From positions 1-64,000 of the forward strand of contig JACKQL020000155.1 in NCBI GenBank assembly GCA_018296165.2: DNA of 64,000 bases, given 5' to 3'. The position numbers and the translations under genes are program-made. This DNA is from Termitomyces sp. T153 (Eukaryota > Basidiomycota > Agaricomycetes > Agaricales > Lyophyllaceae). This document shows positions 41,889 to 54,771 of this stretch, piece after piece. Under the pieces are notes generated by a model. It did no database searches, was not told the DNA's origin, and saw nothing but the letters and a program-made list of their open reading frames with translations. Position 1 is the stretch's first letter. Every line of letters starts with the position of its first letter.

Positions 41889-44549
41889 TCAGATCATAGC
41901 AGTCCTAGAGCCTCCAAGAGGTTGCTTGACGCCAGAAATGCTTTCAATGATGCTTGCACCACTAACGATACCTGTTGTGGCAATCAAGAACCTTCGACCT
42001 GCGAACGATCAGTAACAACATTGCCTGAAGGAGGAAGAGATTACCTCGATTTTGTCGGCCAACCCATCTTAAAGCGGCAATCTCTGTGTAGGTACAGCCG
42101 CCCAAAAAAAACAGTACAGTGGTAGTGGATTTGTCTGGTGCATGTACTATCCAAGGTAAAGACTCTTTTCTAGAAGAAAAGCACATTGACACTCACGCAA
42201 CGATGCAATAGCAGGTGATCGTCCAGCTACACCCTTTTGCACAATGTCGACCGTTTCTCCAGGTATAGAGGCCACAACGTCTTCAAATCCTTTCCAACCC
42301 ATAATGGGGTGAGCCTGCATTTTTCCTTGCGGAGTTTGTTTAGAGCCAGAACCATTGGCAGCTTTCTCGACGGGATTGCTAATGACGCCTCCTTTCTGAG
42401 CAACACACTGTATCAGGCGAACGCTAATGGGCGCGTATCCGGAATATGTAAAACTGATGTCATTTTCCACATCATCGATTCCTTCTGGGGTATCATCAAT
42501 GAGGAGACGGAGCGACTTGCGGAGGGTCGTGAAGGGGTATTTCAAATTTGATATGCTGGGAGATGCTGAAGACGGCAGGGGATTTGGTACCAACAGACCA
42601 AGAGACGGTGAAGATAGCGATAATAATAATGGGAGATAATTATATCCATAGGCCTGTGATATTAATCGTTCATTTGATGGTACATACACAAAGCGCTGGA
42701 TTCACCTGAAGTATCTCGCGTTTCAGATTTTCTAGAAATTTCGCTTTGATACCACCGGCCGTGATACTTGCAAGGCAGAGTAACCTTACGATCATTTGCA
42801 TATCTGCGCCCTCCGCAATCAGTTCTTCAATAGCAGTAAGCTGTGCAGACACTTCATAAGAAGCGAGGAGATCTATAGACTGTAAGGTGAAAGAAACGAC
42901 ACACAGGCGACAGTCATTTACTCTGTTGAATCTCCAAGGACTTGTTAAATTGCTCCGTTCGCGTCAAAGGGACGAGCAATTCCGACAGGCCAGTATCTAA
43001 TTTCACGTATGTATTCAATCTGGTTCAAAGATCGAGGCACGTACGAAGTCGTAGAGCTTGATGCTCCGTTTGTAGACCACCCAGCTTCCCAACAAAATCA
43101 CGTAACTGAGCAACTGTCTTTGACTGAAGATTCACCTATAATATATGAAGTCTAAACACTATAGCAGGCGATGACAATAGGTTGACTTACCTTGTAATCT
43201 TCGTCTAGTCGGCGAGCTACAGCATTGAGTCTCTTACCTACTGAAGAGAAATTTATATCTCTGAGTTCCTCCAAGAGAGGGTCTGTCGAGGTTGTCAGGT
43301 GATGCTTCTTTTTTGCATCTTTCTTCAGTGTAGAGATTGGTACATTTGACGGGAGAGTTGAGGTGGAAGAGCCGGCCACATTAGGATTGGCTGTTTGAGA
43401 AGTCGGTGGTGACAGAAGAACAGCCGGGAGTTCCACATGTGCTTAGTTTTTTGTCAGTTGGCCAGGCAAGTACGCATATCTCGACGTACAATTCCTGATG
43501 CCGATGAGCTCGTCGATAAGCCCTTCATAGGTAAGTTGTGTCAGGAAAGGTGTGACCATATCCACGCGCCGATCCAGTATTATGAGTGAGTCGATCTTCT
43601 CAGACGGCGTCAAAAGCGTGTCCGGTAGGGTGTTAGACGCTTTGGGAATTTCACGAGTCAACAAAGTTGCCAAGCGCTAGTAATACAAATTCAGAATCGA
43701 GGGCACTATATATTAGCAAGCAATACATACTGCGGCAGCGTCTCCTTTCCCAACTACACGAGGGAATAATCCATGGAGTTTCTGCAGGGTGACCAATGCC
43801 TGGGTTGAATCATATATCACTGTTTCATCTCCATCCTTGAACACTCTCAATAGACATCAGCGAAGGTGACAATGTATGCGCACCACCCATAAATTTTTGA
43901 AGGCATTATCATACTCCAGTGAAACAACATCATCCGCCAATGGTATAAATTGGAGATTGTACGACGAAATTGAGATATCTCCAAGGACGCCCTCTTCCTC
44001 CAGTATCTGTGTCACAACAGTGGATGTCCGTGGTACGAGGAGGAGCGTGTAGGTGTACTTCCGCGATTCTTTGGCGTGTTGTTTGATGTGGTCTACTCAA
44101 AGTCAACATAGACGGAAAGCTGCACGGCTTGGACGTACCGGCGATGATTCTGACATAAGGTATCGTCGGTCGACACAGGTAGACGATATTAGTCGTCGTT
44201 GAGGAAAGTGCACCAGGTTCCAACCAGAACATTTTGTCTACACCATGATGCTACACATTGACTGATTGATTATGGGTTCAAATTGTTTCGAAGAATAACA
44301 AAATTACCTTGAGAAGTGACACCTCAGTTACGAGACCAAGAGGTCCTGCAAGCGATGCATCTAAGACGAGCGTCTTTGCCCCATTGACCTGTGTAATTTT
44401 GTTTGAAATGATTTCTCTTGTAGTTGTGTGACATGACGGACCGAGTTCAATGAATCAACAAGTCCCTTCCGAGCAATCTCCTTCAGTAGGCTCACATCAA
44501 CGAGAGATTCAGTGAACTGTGATGTAGCATGGTCAAGTTCAGAGGCCAT
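41889..44549 (-). CDS. VPS33: Vacuolar sorting SM protein VPS33 (HOPS/CORVET)
   Basis: Thirteen exons from ATG 44547-44549 to TGA 41889-41891 (44442-44549, 44308-44388, 44139-44250, 43887-44092, 43731-43835, 43490-43676, 43191-43441, 43045-43136, 42922-42996, 42706-42872, 42197-42653, 42045-42164, 41889-41998), about 689 residues. Sec1/Munc18 landmarks are [105 protein letters not shown] and [21 protein letters not shown]33 binds SNAREs in the HOPS and CORVET tethering complexes at endosomes and vacuoles. Oddity: the exon at 43045-43136 has one extra base (GGGG, near 43080-43083), so the conserved KLGGLQ block shifts frame; all other joins are in phase. This is either a sequence error or a recent lesion. 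Confidence 0.92.
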
Positions 44550-44720
44550 CGAGGTCGTCAACAGAAGAGCCGGTCCGATAGCCGTAATCTATTTACATAC
44601 ATACTGAAGGCAAGATGATATATTGATACATGAGCGTGCCACAAAAGTGCGAATGAGAAATAATGCAGTTGGTATGTCCAGCGTTGAGATATGAACGAAA
44701 ATGAGAAATAGGCGAGATTA

Positions 44721-47700
44721 TTATACAGAGTTCCTTCGAACACTGCGTCCTCTCTTTCCGGGCCTGCCGTTGTTCGTCGCCTTCCCATCAATGGACAGCG
44801 ACGGAAGTCTGTTTTCTTCCTCCAATTTCTTGAGGACTTCCAAAGCTGCCAAATAACCCCTCTGATTAATTTCTTCGAACTTCCCGAATTGAAGGGTCCC
44901 ATACTAATTATGTATTCAGCAGAAGAAGTATAAAAGAGACATGAAAAGTATACTTCGTGCACGGGCATTTGAATGTAAATACAATCCTTTGCGACCTTTG
45001 CATCCTCAAGGGTCTTGACGCTTGAGACACTAAAATACTGTTAGAAATGATGATATGAAGGTCATTGGTCCACGAACTAAGCAAGCCGACTTTGGATCTC
45101 CGTAATCGCTGGAACATGCCTCGCATTTGAGAAGGGATTCCATCTGTTCAACAAGAGCCACCATCCCGAGATCGAGTCACCAAAGTTACGAGGAGAATTG
45201 TCGTCAAGCTGGGGTCATGCAATATTAGTCTTAGGTTGTCTGAGAAATGTAGAAATCGAAAATTACACTACCAACGTCACATGCAAACACTTCACTGGCG
45301 CCCATGGAAAACATGGCCGAGACAGGAAGATTATCAACTTCAAGAGAATGATGTCAGTGCTGGATTTGTATGTTGTTTTACTATCCTTACTGTAGCCGCC
45401 GTCAACCAAAAGATTCCCATTATCGCAAAGCGGGGGCAACAGGCCGACTAACGTCATAGATGCACCTATCCAAAGAGAATGGATTCATGTAATGTTCCTT
45501 TGGCGGATTGGCGGCTTACGAATAAACCTCCATGCATAGCCAGTCTCATGAAGCTCCATCCTAGATGTGATGATGTTCGTGGTGTTGCAGAAGTAGGGCA
45601 ACCACATGTCCTCTATGTGGAGATCGTAAAAGGCCTGTGAGCCAGGTAAGTGAGGACATGTCTCGAACTAGTAAAATCTGTACCTTATAGATTGATCTGT
45701 TAAATTCATGGCCCTGGAGATTATAAGATTGAGAAGATGATACAGGGAAATGACTGATTGTTACTATACCGTGGTGTATGCGACGATAGGGTATGTCACG
45801 TCAGAAAGTATTCGCCAAATATTACCCATCCTGCCGCTAAATTGTTTTGCGCGGCCAGAGGCAGAAATGAGATCTCCCTCCTTTGCATATAATCCGCCGA
45901 TGAATGCGCCTATGCTGGTACCTAGGTTCACATGTCAGATATAGCTGCAAGCAATGTGAAAGACGGTCAAATCTGACCTGCAATATGGTCAATTGGAATT
46001 TCATATTCCTCAAGGCCTCTAATGAGGCCCTGAAGGAAAGTCAGTACTGCGATTACAGAACATATATAAACAATACCAGATGCGCAATTCCACGAGCTCC
46101 GCCGCCACCTAAGACCAACCCGATAGACTTTCCACAAATCCTTCTTGCGAGGCGAGAAAAATCATTGGTGTGAGGTAATCGTTGGGGACGGAGATCTGCC
46201 GTGGTTCCTCGATATTTCTGAATACCGCTCTGCACTTTGTCCTTGAGATTCTTGAGCGCAATCACAGCATCAGGGTCTTTGGGGACGGCAGCTGCCTTGG
46301 GCATGGGTAAAACTAAACCCTACACGTGGTAGAATTAGTAATCTGGTCGAGAACATTTCGGCAGACTTTACGGGGAGTTCAACATGGGCATGTCGGTGAA
46401 TCCAGGGCCGATTCTAGATCACTTGGAGTAAATAACAAAAAAAATGGAAATCAGACTGTCAACCTTCAGCCATTCACGAGTAGAGCCGGGAGCAACAGAG
46501 CGATCCGGGTGCAAGAGTATAAGTTCCTTTCGAGCCGTTGTCTTCATCGACAGCAGCAATCTCTCGTATTCTCCCAAACCTACATCGTCCCCCAAACCTA
46601 CGATCATGACACAATCAGCCTGTCGTATACATGTCTGTGTCCAAGAACTGTTGACAGGTGAATCCGCGACGTAAAGCACTGTGCGATATTTCTGTTCCTG
46701 GTCAGCCAGCCAGCCAGCCGACTGTTACTAATTTAGCTAGGGCTCTATCAAAATTGAGTCTTAATATCAAATCACCTTAAGCTTTCCCATCCGGGTAAAG
46801 GCGTGTCGACCCAAATGACCTGAGATAGATGCTTGATTGAGGAAGGAAGTAGAGGCACCGATGCCTTCAAGTGCCGTCTGCAGCTTGCGAGCAAAGGCAT
46901 CGATAGGGACGTTCCGGGAGACAGGCAAAATGGCTACCGTCTTCAAATTTGTGTTGTTATAACCAAGGTCGGGCCCAGAGGTCCTAGCTTGGACTGATGT
47001 GCGAGAGTCGACTTCGTCCCGTACGCGTGAAGCAATCATTCGGAGAAGCCTGCTTTAAATTAGATGAGACGTAATCTACATTGGGACTTGACTGACTGAG
47101 CGGTTGTTTGAGGATTTCTGGGTTAGAGTTTAGAAAGGCTCGCAACACATTGTGAGGCTTACCGAGCCGATATGGCATTGAATAATGTTTGTGGCATCCG
47201 AATGAGTTCCGTATCACGAATTGCATGGACAGTGCTTCGTCGGGGTGAGCTGGTAATAACGTCCAATTCGCCAACGGTATCACCCTGTCCATATTCACCT
47301 TCAATCGTGACCGTGCCCGTTTCTGACTCGGTGATTGCACGCAGACGGCCGTTGATGACGATGTAAAAGCTATCACTGATATCATCTGGCCTCCATAGTA
47401 CTTGACCAGCATCAACCTGCATCCAGTCTAGGGAAGCATCTACATGAAGGACTATCGAAATGCTCAGTGAGTGCCATTTCTTCGAAGCTTAGTATTCACT
47501 TAAGGGCGACAGCATTGAAATGAGACGCTTGGCAAGAGTTAGCAAAACAATGGGCCGTTTTTCAAGTAAACGTTCCAACGCTTGCGAAGACAGAAAGCCG
47601 ACATAAGTGTCAGTCTTTGCAGTGATGTCAACGTATGATGCGGTGTTACAGAGCGAGGCTGTTATGGAATCAACAAGCTGGGCGGGTACCAAAATATGGA

Positions 47701-50221
47701 TTTGAAACTCACAGAGATAGCCAGCGATGCCTCCAGGTTTGACTGTGAACAGAAGCTTTTGTTGAGGCTTGCTATTCGTCCTCGAATCATGTCGAGATGA
47801 GATATTGTTCTGTGGACAAGCCGATGAAACCGGTGGGGTTTCGCTGGGCAGAAGGATGTCCAAAAATCCTTCGATCACGTAGAAGAGGCCTGTACAGAGG
47901 TAAAGCTACCTGCTTTCAAAAAAGTAAGTCTAGTTGCTCACCGGCATCAAGTTCTCCTGCCTTAGTCAATGTCGATCCAGCGGCAAAGAACAAGATCTCG
48001 ACTTCATTGTCAAGACCACTCATATAATCTCCTGTTGAGATAGAACTGGCAGTGAGGCTTGAACTATCATCATTGATATCAAGCAGAGATAATGAACCAA
48101 AAGGCGAACTAAGCGTCGGATCAGAAGACCGTCGAATGTCGGTAGGTAACATTGCAGGGGAAGTTTCAACAGAATCGCTTCCACTCAACGGTGGCTGCAG
48201 GAGGCCGATTGACTTAGCGATGCATGACATAACCTCCTCCCTGAGATTGAAATCATCGAATAAGGCCCCAGTTGTTCCCCTTGGGTCTTGCTCCGGAATC
48301 TTGCTACGAGGAATGCGTGGGGTATTTAAAATGCTGTAAGAACGAATATTCCGGGAAGCCTCATTCGCTGACGTCGACGGGATCAGAAGATCCCCGGCTT
48401 GCACCGTATCTCTTGGATTCCTCGCGAAAGGAGATGGCTGAGAAGGATTGCGCTTATTCCTCGGAGGAACAGCTGGTATGTCGAGATCGCCCGAGGACCT
48501 CTTTTTAGCTCTAGAAACACGATCTGAAGAATTATCTTTTGACGCCTGAGTTGAAATACCGGAGGGTTCACGAGATATGGACCGGGACGTTGGGGAATTG
48601 GTAAAACTAAAGTAGTCGCTTTCACTCTCAGATGACCTGTCATCGAAACGCTGGCGAAGGTATTGAACACCGCCTGATTGATAAAATGAAGCTGGGAGAG
48701 GATGGCAAGCAATGTCATTGATGGCTTTCTCCGTCCGTAGGACTTCGCTGGTAAGCCCGAGATACTTATGAGCTGCATGAAAGGTAACGCGAGAAAATCT
48801 GGTCAAGATGACTGATACATCATATGAGTTATTTGGAAGAGTAAGATTCCACTTGGAATGTACCTTGTACAATGTGGCCGGTAGCCTTGGGGAAATTTTT
48901 TGTGAGGCGTCGAAAGGCCTCTGCTGGAATGACAGCCAAAGTGCTGTCTTCCGTAGCACGGGCGACAACACCGCCACGATGCACTAGAGTTGGTTGTACG
49001 TGAGTTTGAGAGAACGAAGGCATGCGGTGCGATCCATAGCTCCCTAATGAACTTGGAGAAAGCGAGATTCCTCTCGGTGATGACGTCGCTCTAGTAGCAT
49101 GAATCGTTGAAGCTGTCGATGAGACTGAGGACTTCCGTTCATGAACTTTCAGCTTGTCAAGATCCAACTGAGAAACATCCGAGTTTGCTCGATGTCGAAG
49201 CGACAAATCTCCCGCGAAAGGTTCACTAAGAAATTCATCATCAGTGTTTGGAAGATCTTCCAAATCTTGCCAACTCATTTTGACATCCTCGGTGAAGAGG
49301 CTCAAAATGGTGAACAAGCTGGATAATGTCCCTCCGCTCCCCACCTCATTAAGCAGCTGATAACCATTCATGTCTTCGTGATCCCAGAGGTTCCGCTGTG
49401 ACTTTGGACTACCTGTTTCAGCAAAAACCTGAACCATTCCGTCGACGACGCAGTAGAAATTTTTGTCTTGATCAAGAGACATGCTGTCTCCTGCTATTAG
49501 ACGTCTAGTTTGAAGATGTCTAGCAAGTTCGTGAAAGACCTAGAAACGATAAGAAATGGATCCCCTCAACGCGGATGACTCGTACAGGCTTTTCTAACTA
49601 AAATGGATGTAAGTCGGATTCAATAGGCCGACTAGATAACACTCACGAAACCAAAGACTCGGACAGCTTGCAGGAAGTCGTCGAGGTAGTTGTGAAATGT
49701 AGGGGGTGGATCTTCAGAGATGAGACGCGTCAAATATCTTTTAATGCAAAAGCAGAGGATTAGTCACCTGTATTAACATCTGGATGAAGTTCGTTCACAT
49801 CGGGCTTGACCAGTGGAGGTTCCTTTAACTGGGTGTAGTCGTTGAGGTAGCGAAAACGAATCCAATAGTTCAGTGCAATAGCTGAGAGGACGAATATGAT
49901 GAAGAAGTTCCAGAAGTTTAACTAAATTGCAATGCAGTGGTCAACAAGGTGCTCTAAATGCAACAGCATATTCCGATTGTTTTACCGTTAAGGTCATAGA
50001 GTAGGAGAGGATGGCGTAGATGTACCGTGGCACAGTGATAGTGATCAATGCTATCAATGCCCTAGCACAGGACAGTACCCATACTGCAACCAGGAACGTA
50101 TAAATTGGACTTAATCTGTTTGCAGAATAGACGTACGGATGACCCAGAAACACGCCGACACCAGAGACACCAAAGGATGTCTACTGCCACTTTCCAGCAC
50201 AAGTACATCGACGACGTCCAT
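44721..50221 (-). CDS. NTE1: Lysophospholipase NTE1 (neuropathy target esterase family)
   Basis: A long multi-intron gene from ATG 50219-50221 (first exon 50137-50221, 53-base intron) to TAA 44721-44723. The N-terminus has membrane helices ([16 protein letters not shown], and [19 protein letters not shown] beyond the next intron). Cyclic-nucleotide-binding-like domains follow: [18 protein letters not shown] (49440-49480), and [20 protein letters not shown] with [21 protein letters not shown] (47160-47420). The patatin domain has the oxyanion loop [16 protein letters not shown] (46080-46130), the nucleophile motif [11 protein letters not shown] (about 45900-45925, split by an intron) and the catalytic Asp in LLVDGGY (about 45400). 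The end is Lys/Arg-rich. NTE1 deacylates phosphatidylcholine and lysophosphatidylcholine at the ER. Exons in the central part were not all placed. Confidence 0.92.
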
Positions 50222-50502
50222 GTTACCTCTCTGAGAAACAGAGGGTCGAGATAGCTCGTTTCAATTCTCGATGCCAGAGATTATCAACGGCATGCGGGGC
50301 GGGCGTACAACCCAAAACGCGGTCCGGTCCGGTTTTACATAATAGCCACCCTTTGTTCAGAGCTCATATATGTTATGTACACATCGCTACAAGTTATCCA
50401 TGCATATGGATTGACAGCTCGGTCGGACAGATAAGAAATACAATGTACGTTACATTACGTATCGTGCTACAAGTACCACAGACTTTCCTCTTGACCGTAC
50501 TA
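50222..50502. other. Short gap
   Basis: Lies between the ICL1 stop and the NTE1 start (both minus strand), so it combines the ICL1 3' flank and the NTE1 promoter. A small repeated CGGTCCGGT is at 50322-50334. Confidence 0.5.
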
Positions 50503-52863
50503 CTAGAAAGTATGTTCCGTTGAGTCTTTTCCAATAGCAGATGTAGACGAAGATCCGGATGAGACAGTTGACAAGATTCTGTCAATATAGTTGGCGCCAC
50601 TCCTGGGTGGAGAACTTCTGTTAAAGTACTGCGATGAGGACAAAATAAAGACGAACCATTTCTGGTGGGTCAAAACGTCGCATCCAATTTCCTTTTCCTT
50701 GCGTTGGATGAGTTCCACGTAAGCCAGCATGCCGTCTTGTTTGTAACGGGCCGCTAGTTCGGCTATTGGGGCAAAATATAGGAATCCATTCTGAGATGCA
50801 GGAAAGGAGATACGATACCTGTCACCACAGCATTGCTGTGAAGGCCGGCCAACGAAATGAGTTGAAGAACGAAACTAGCGGAAGTACATTAGTTGAATAG
50901 CTTGCGGACGAACAATCAAATTTCTTACCCTTCCTTTGCCAGCTCCCACACGAAGTTCTTCAAGTCCGCATCTGATGGAATACTCAAGTCAGCTGTGTGC
51001 TTTACGTTGAAGAAAAGTGTTCCACCTGAGAACCCGTGTTGTGACCAGTTGAAGCTTGGGCTCAAATTATACACGAACCACCTGATCATCGTCATGTGAA
51101 AACCCGAACTTCAATGGAAGTGAAATGAGAGACACACTTTCCGGGGTACTTCTCCCTGATCTTCCTAGCAAAGTATCTAGCTTGCTCGATGTTTGGTGAC
51201 TTGGTTTCGAGCCACACGAGGTCTGCGTATGGCGCATATGTCATGGTTCGTTTGATCGCAGCCTGAAAAGGTAACTAGATGTAAGCCATGTTCGCGACCA
51301 CAGAAATAGAATGAAGGACCTCAATGCCACCCGTATAGTGATAATAACCTTCACGGGTTCGTGGAACTAGAAAATCTCAGGAAAACATACGCAAAGAGTA
51401 TCTGGTGTTTTACTCACGATCGCAATCCCAGAATACAGGTTGGCCTAAGATATCGGCTGCAATAGTACGCGCCACGTTATTTGACTGTCCATCCACTGCA
51501 GAGAGGTACGAGTTGTAAGTCTCTGTCTTGTTCGTGATGTTTGATCCGTCAATCGCCTGTTTAACAGCTGTTCGAATACAAATCAATTCAAGGGAATCTC
51601 TACGATACTTGGAACCCTTACCCTGGTTGAAAGTAACCATATCATGACCGGAAGTCCAATCCTTTTCAAGTTGATCAATCTCAGCACCAGTCGCACCCCT
51701 TGCCTCAGCTTCCGAAATAAGTTGTGCGAGCGATTTCGTGCTCTTGGTAGTTGTGCCGAGGATGAACTCGTGGTCCGAGACGTCAATGTCAGACGAGATG
51801 AGCTTCCCAGACTCGGAATCGGTGCGAGCAATGAGGAGCATGGTCGATTTTAATATGTCCGTTTGGAACCGTGCCGAGATGAGACGTGAAACATGGGTAG
51901 AAGTTGGTACGAGGACTTTTCCTGCAAGATGACCGCACTAACAAACTATCAGGGAACCTGCGTAAATCACAGGAGAAACCAGGACGGAAACCTTTTTACC
52001 ACCGTGTAATTGATCTTCAAGATGGATGGCGGACGCTCCCTAAGGTCGACGTTGAGCTTTACTTGAAGCAGAACTTAAAAAGTCTCACCGATTCCGCGAA
52101 GAGTTTAACAAGTTTCATCACAGCAGAAAGACCTCCATGTCTGATAGTATCAAATGAGGAACGAAGTAGTATAGCCAGTTACATGCTTACCCAGTATCGG
52201 CATCCGCGATGATAGGTTTGAGATAGTCAATATATCCCAGCTTTGCTCGTTGCTCTGGAGGAGTAGCCATACGTTCATCGAAATGTTTCTTGTCATGAAG
52301 TTGTTGAGCACGAAAGATACGATGCACCTGGTTGGGGACAGTGGTATAAGGATAATCACTGTAAAGGATGCGAATGAGCACGATAATTCGTGAATACGGG
52401 CTATCACTGACCCAAGATCTGGTCCGACTTCATTGTTTCCGGTAGTGAGAACGCTAGACGCGGCCCAACCCGAAACGTATACAACGTCCTGATGACGCGC
52501 CATTTGGGTCATTTGGACCGGATCAATGGCTCCCATAGTATGTACTGGTTTGCCTTCACTAGCAGCTTTGGAAAAGGTATCATACAGCTTGTTTGCGAGT
52601 ATCGTTGAGGGAAGAGGCAACACAGGCATTGATCCCTGCTTTGAAGCAACGGCAGAAGCGGAATAGGTACGCTTGATATCTTTGAACCTGGGTTGATCAA
52701 AGAACTCCTCCATTTCTTTGGTTCGTTGCTCAAAGAGAGCAGCCTCCTCATCGGCGGAAGGTTGTTGGAGAGGAAGAGAAGGCAAAACAGAGGCTGTCGA
52801 GGACATGGATCGAATGGCCTGAGAAAGACCAGTCGCCCTCAGGCCTGGTCGTATAGCGTACAT
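50503..52863 (-). CDS. ICL1: Isocitrate lyase
   Basis: A multi-exon minus-strand gene from 52863 to the stop at 50503. Landmarks in order: [67 protein letters not shown] (metal and substrate site), [28 protein letters not shown] containing the catalytic KKCGH loop, split by the 54-base intron 51938-51991, [14 protein letters not shown], and the C-terminal [14 protein letters not shown]. Isocitrate lyase splits isocitrate to glyoxylate and succinate and is essential for growth on fatty acids or C2 compounds. The N-terminal extension [21 protein letters not shown] is Arg-containing with no acidic residue; it could be a weak mitochondrial signal, or Met20 could be the start. The long upstream gap suits a strongly regulated promoter. 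Confidence 0.95.
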
Positions 52864-53793
52864 AGCGAACGTGCTGGTGAAGAGTCCACAATGTCAAAAG
52901 CGCTTTTTTGAGTCTTTGGCCGGCTATCCTGACCGGTAATTTGATGCCGGAAGAAAACACGGATATACGCGGCTTTTTTATGTAATCGAAGCCGCGCAGT
53001 GAGACACAGTCGGCTTTTCGCCATACCAACGAACTTGAATGAACCAGAGGCTCTCTACGCCCATGTACGCTGGCGATGGCTTGGTCGAGTCTGTTCCATG
53101 GTTTAAGTCATCGCCTCTTCGCAGGCGACCTCGAGTAATACGGGTGCTACTGTATCCATCGGACTGTCTCGGGAATGGTCGGACTGCTGATGACGCGTGA
53201 CCGCGCTGTGCATTGTTCAGAGTTCTGTAAAGTAGGCGCGAATGATCACTGTTTACTGATACCTCTCGGCTTGTTCAACGCTCAACAGTTAGGCATTAGG
53301 TCGTATAAGGCTATATAGCTTTTTGTCTGTTCTCTTACCATGATAATTCTGCCAGCGTTTGTCGTCAGTTTGCAGTAACGGCTCTTGCAACGCTTGAGTG
53401 AGGAAGCGTCACTCGCATACCTAGCATGTGGCGACAAGTATACGTTTCAGACCCTTCCTTTCACGGAGAGATCGGTACGCCCGCAATCAACAAACCAAAG
53501 TTAATGTCTCAGTTTCAGGAAGCATGTCGGCTCTACATTACCCTCTAACGTTGTCACGTTAATAAACGAGTATCAGTGCGTAATTCAACCTTGTCTATCT
53601 ACGTGACCTGCGGTCAAAATTATGGATTCGAATGATTGAAGTTGTAACGCCGCTCAATAAGTGTAAATGAGTACTATAAGTAATGAAGTGAATTCGAAGG
53701 GAGAATGGTGAGTCTGTCTATTGTAGAGGAAAAAATATCTATTCAGAAATGTCTTTTGAATGTGAACGCATCTAAATCGCGCAGTCTGAATGG
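52864..53793. other. ICL1 upstream region
   Basis: 930 bases, probably mostly the ICL1 promoter. No gene is seen. GC-rich from 53080 to 53200, AT-rich towards 53790. Confidence 0.5.
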
Positions 53794-54771
53794 TTAAATA
53801 ATCCTTAGAGCGCGGGACTTTGGCGAATAAAAACATACAACCGCTAGCGCCACAGTTGCGAGGGTGATCGGGAGAGACACTGCGACGACTACAGCCGTAG
53901 ACATTGTGGATACGATCTCCATAGCTTGGGTATGAACATGGGACGCAAAGGATGGCTTATTGCTGGACTGTGTGTGAAATCGTGTGTTAGGCCGAACATC
54001 CTTCCACATTTGCAGGCCTCGTTCATAGGCGAAAGACAGACCGAGATCTCGGTTAGCGCGACGAAGAGCGATTGGTCCAGATTCGCTGTCGAGGGAAATG
54101 GTCTGGTGGTCGGGGACGATGACGATGGGTGTAGGGATGTCGAGAATTATTTTCATCCCTCGCAACAAACAGTATGAACTCGTAGGTGGCGGTCGTTGTT
54201 CATATACACGGCAACCATGGTCTTTCAAGGCCACAGTAACGACGTCCCATATGGACCGGATAGAGCACCGGCAATATATGAGGCGTGAGGATTCCAAAGA
54301 AAGGTACAATTCGAGCCAGGTAGAACATTCGGGGAAGGCTTTTTTCTGATCCCAGAGATCACAATACTCCAAAGCGTGTCGATACTCCGTTTGGCAGTCA
54401 TCAACCTTATTCCAATTTCCTCTACACGAACACGCGCCGGAAAAATGCTCCCAACCCCAGATATCGGGACCATATACTTCTTGATTATATGAAAGGCAAT
54501 CCTGGCAAAGAAGTATGCGAAGAGAGGCTTCGTAACGGGCGAGTGCACGTGTCGAGCGCCTAAAGAGATGGGTCGTGACAGTAGGAAGAAGATGAAGACG
54601 AATCATGAGGAGTATTTCCGTGGGTAAGACAATTTTTAATGGTGTTGTGCGAAGTGTTCCATTGAAAGCGTGCTGGAGGATGGCATCAAAAGTACGAAGT
54701 TCTGGAGAAAGATATGCAAGCGAAGTATGCATGAGAATTGACCTCGATGTGCTGATCCTGGGTTCAGTCAT
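53794..54771 (-). CDS. Orphan tail-anchored-like protein
   Basis: A single uninterrupted 325-codon frame. The N-terminal half contains ILQHAFNGTLRTTPLKIVLPTEILLMIRLHLLP, reminiscent of a degenerate F-box helix, followed by a Cys-rich middle (LLCQDCLSYNQ, GACSCRGNW, DLWDQKKAFPEC, LIYCRCSIRSIWD) that could bind zinc. A hydrophobic segment near the C-terminus (VVVAVSLPITLATVALAVVC, about residues 295-314) is followed by a short basic tail, as in tail-anchored membrane proteins. The start is the first Met (MTEPRIST); Met14 is an alternative. Function unknown. Confidence 0.65.
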   Translation of the reverse strand: MTEPRISTSRSILMHTSLAYLSPELRTFDAILQHAFNGTLRTTPLKIVLPTEILLMIRLHLLPTVTTHLFRRSTRALARYEASLRILLCQDCLSYNQEVYGPDIWGWEHFSGACSCRGNWNKVDDCQTEYRHALEYCDLWDQKKAFPECSTWLELYLSLESSRLIYCRCSIRSIWDVVTVALKDHGCRVYEQRPPPTSSYCLLRGMKIILDIPTPIVIVPDHQTISLDSESGPIALRRANRDLGLSFAYERGLQMWKDVRPNTRFHTQSSNKPSFASHVHTQAMEIVSTMSTAVVVAVSLPITLATVALAVVCFYSPKSRALRII

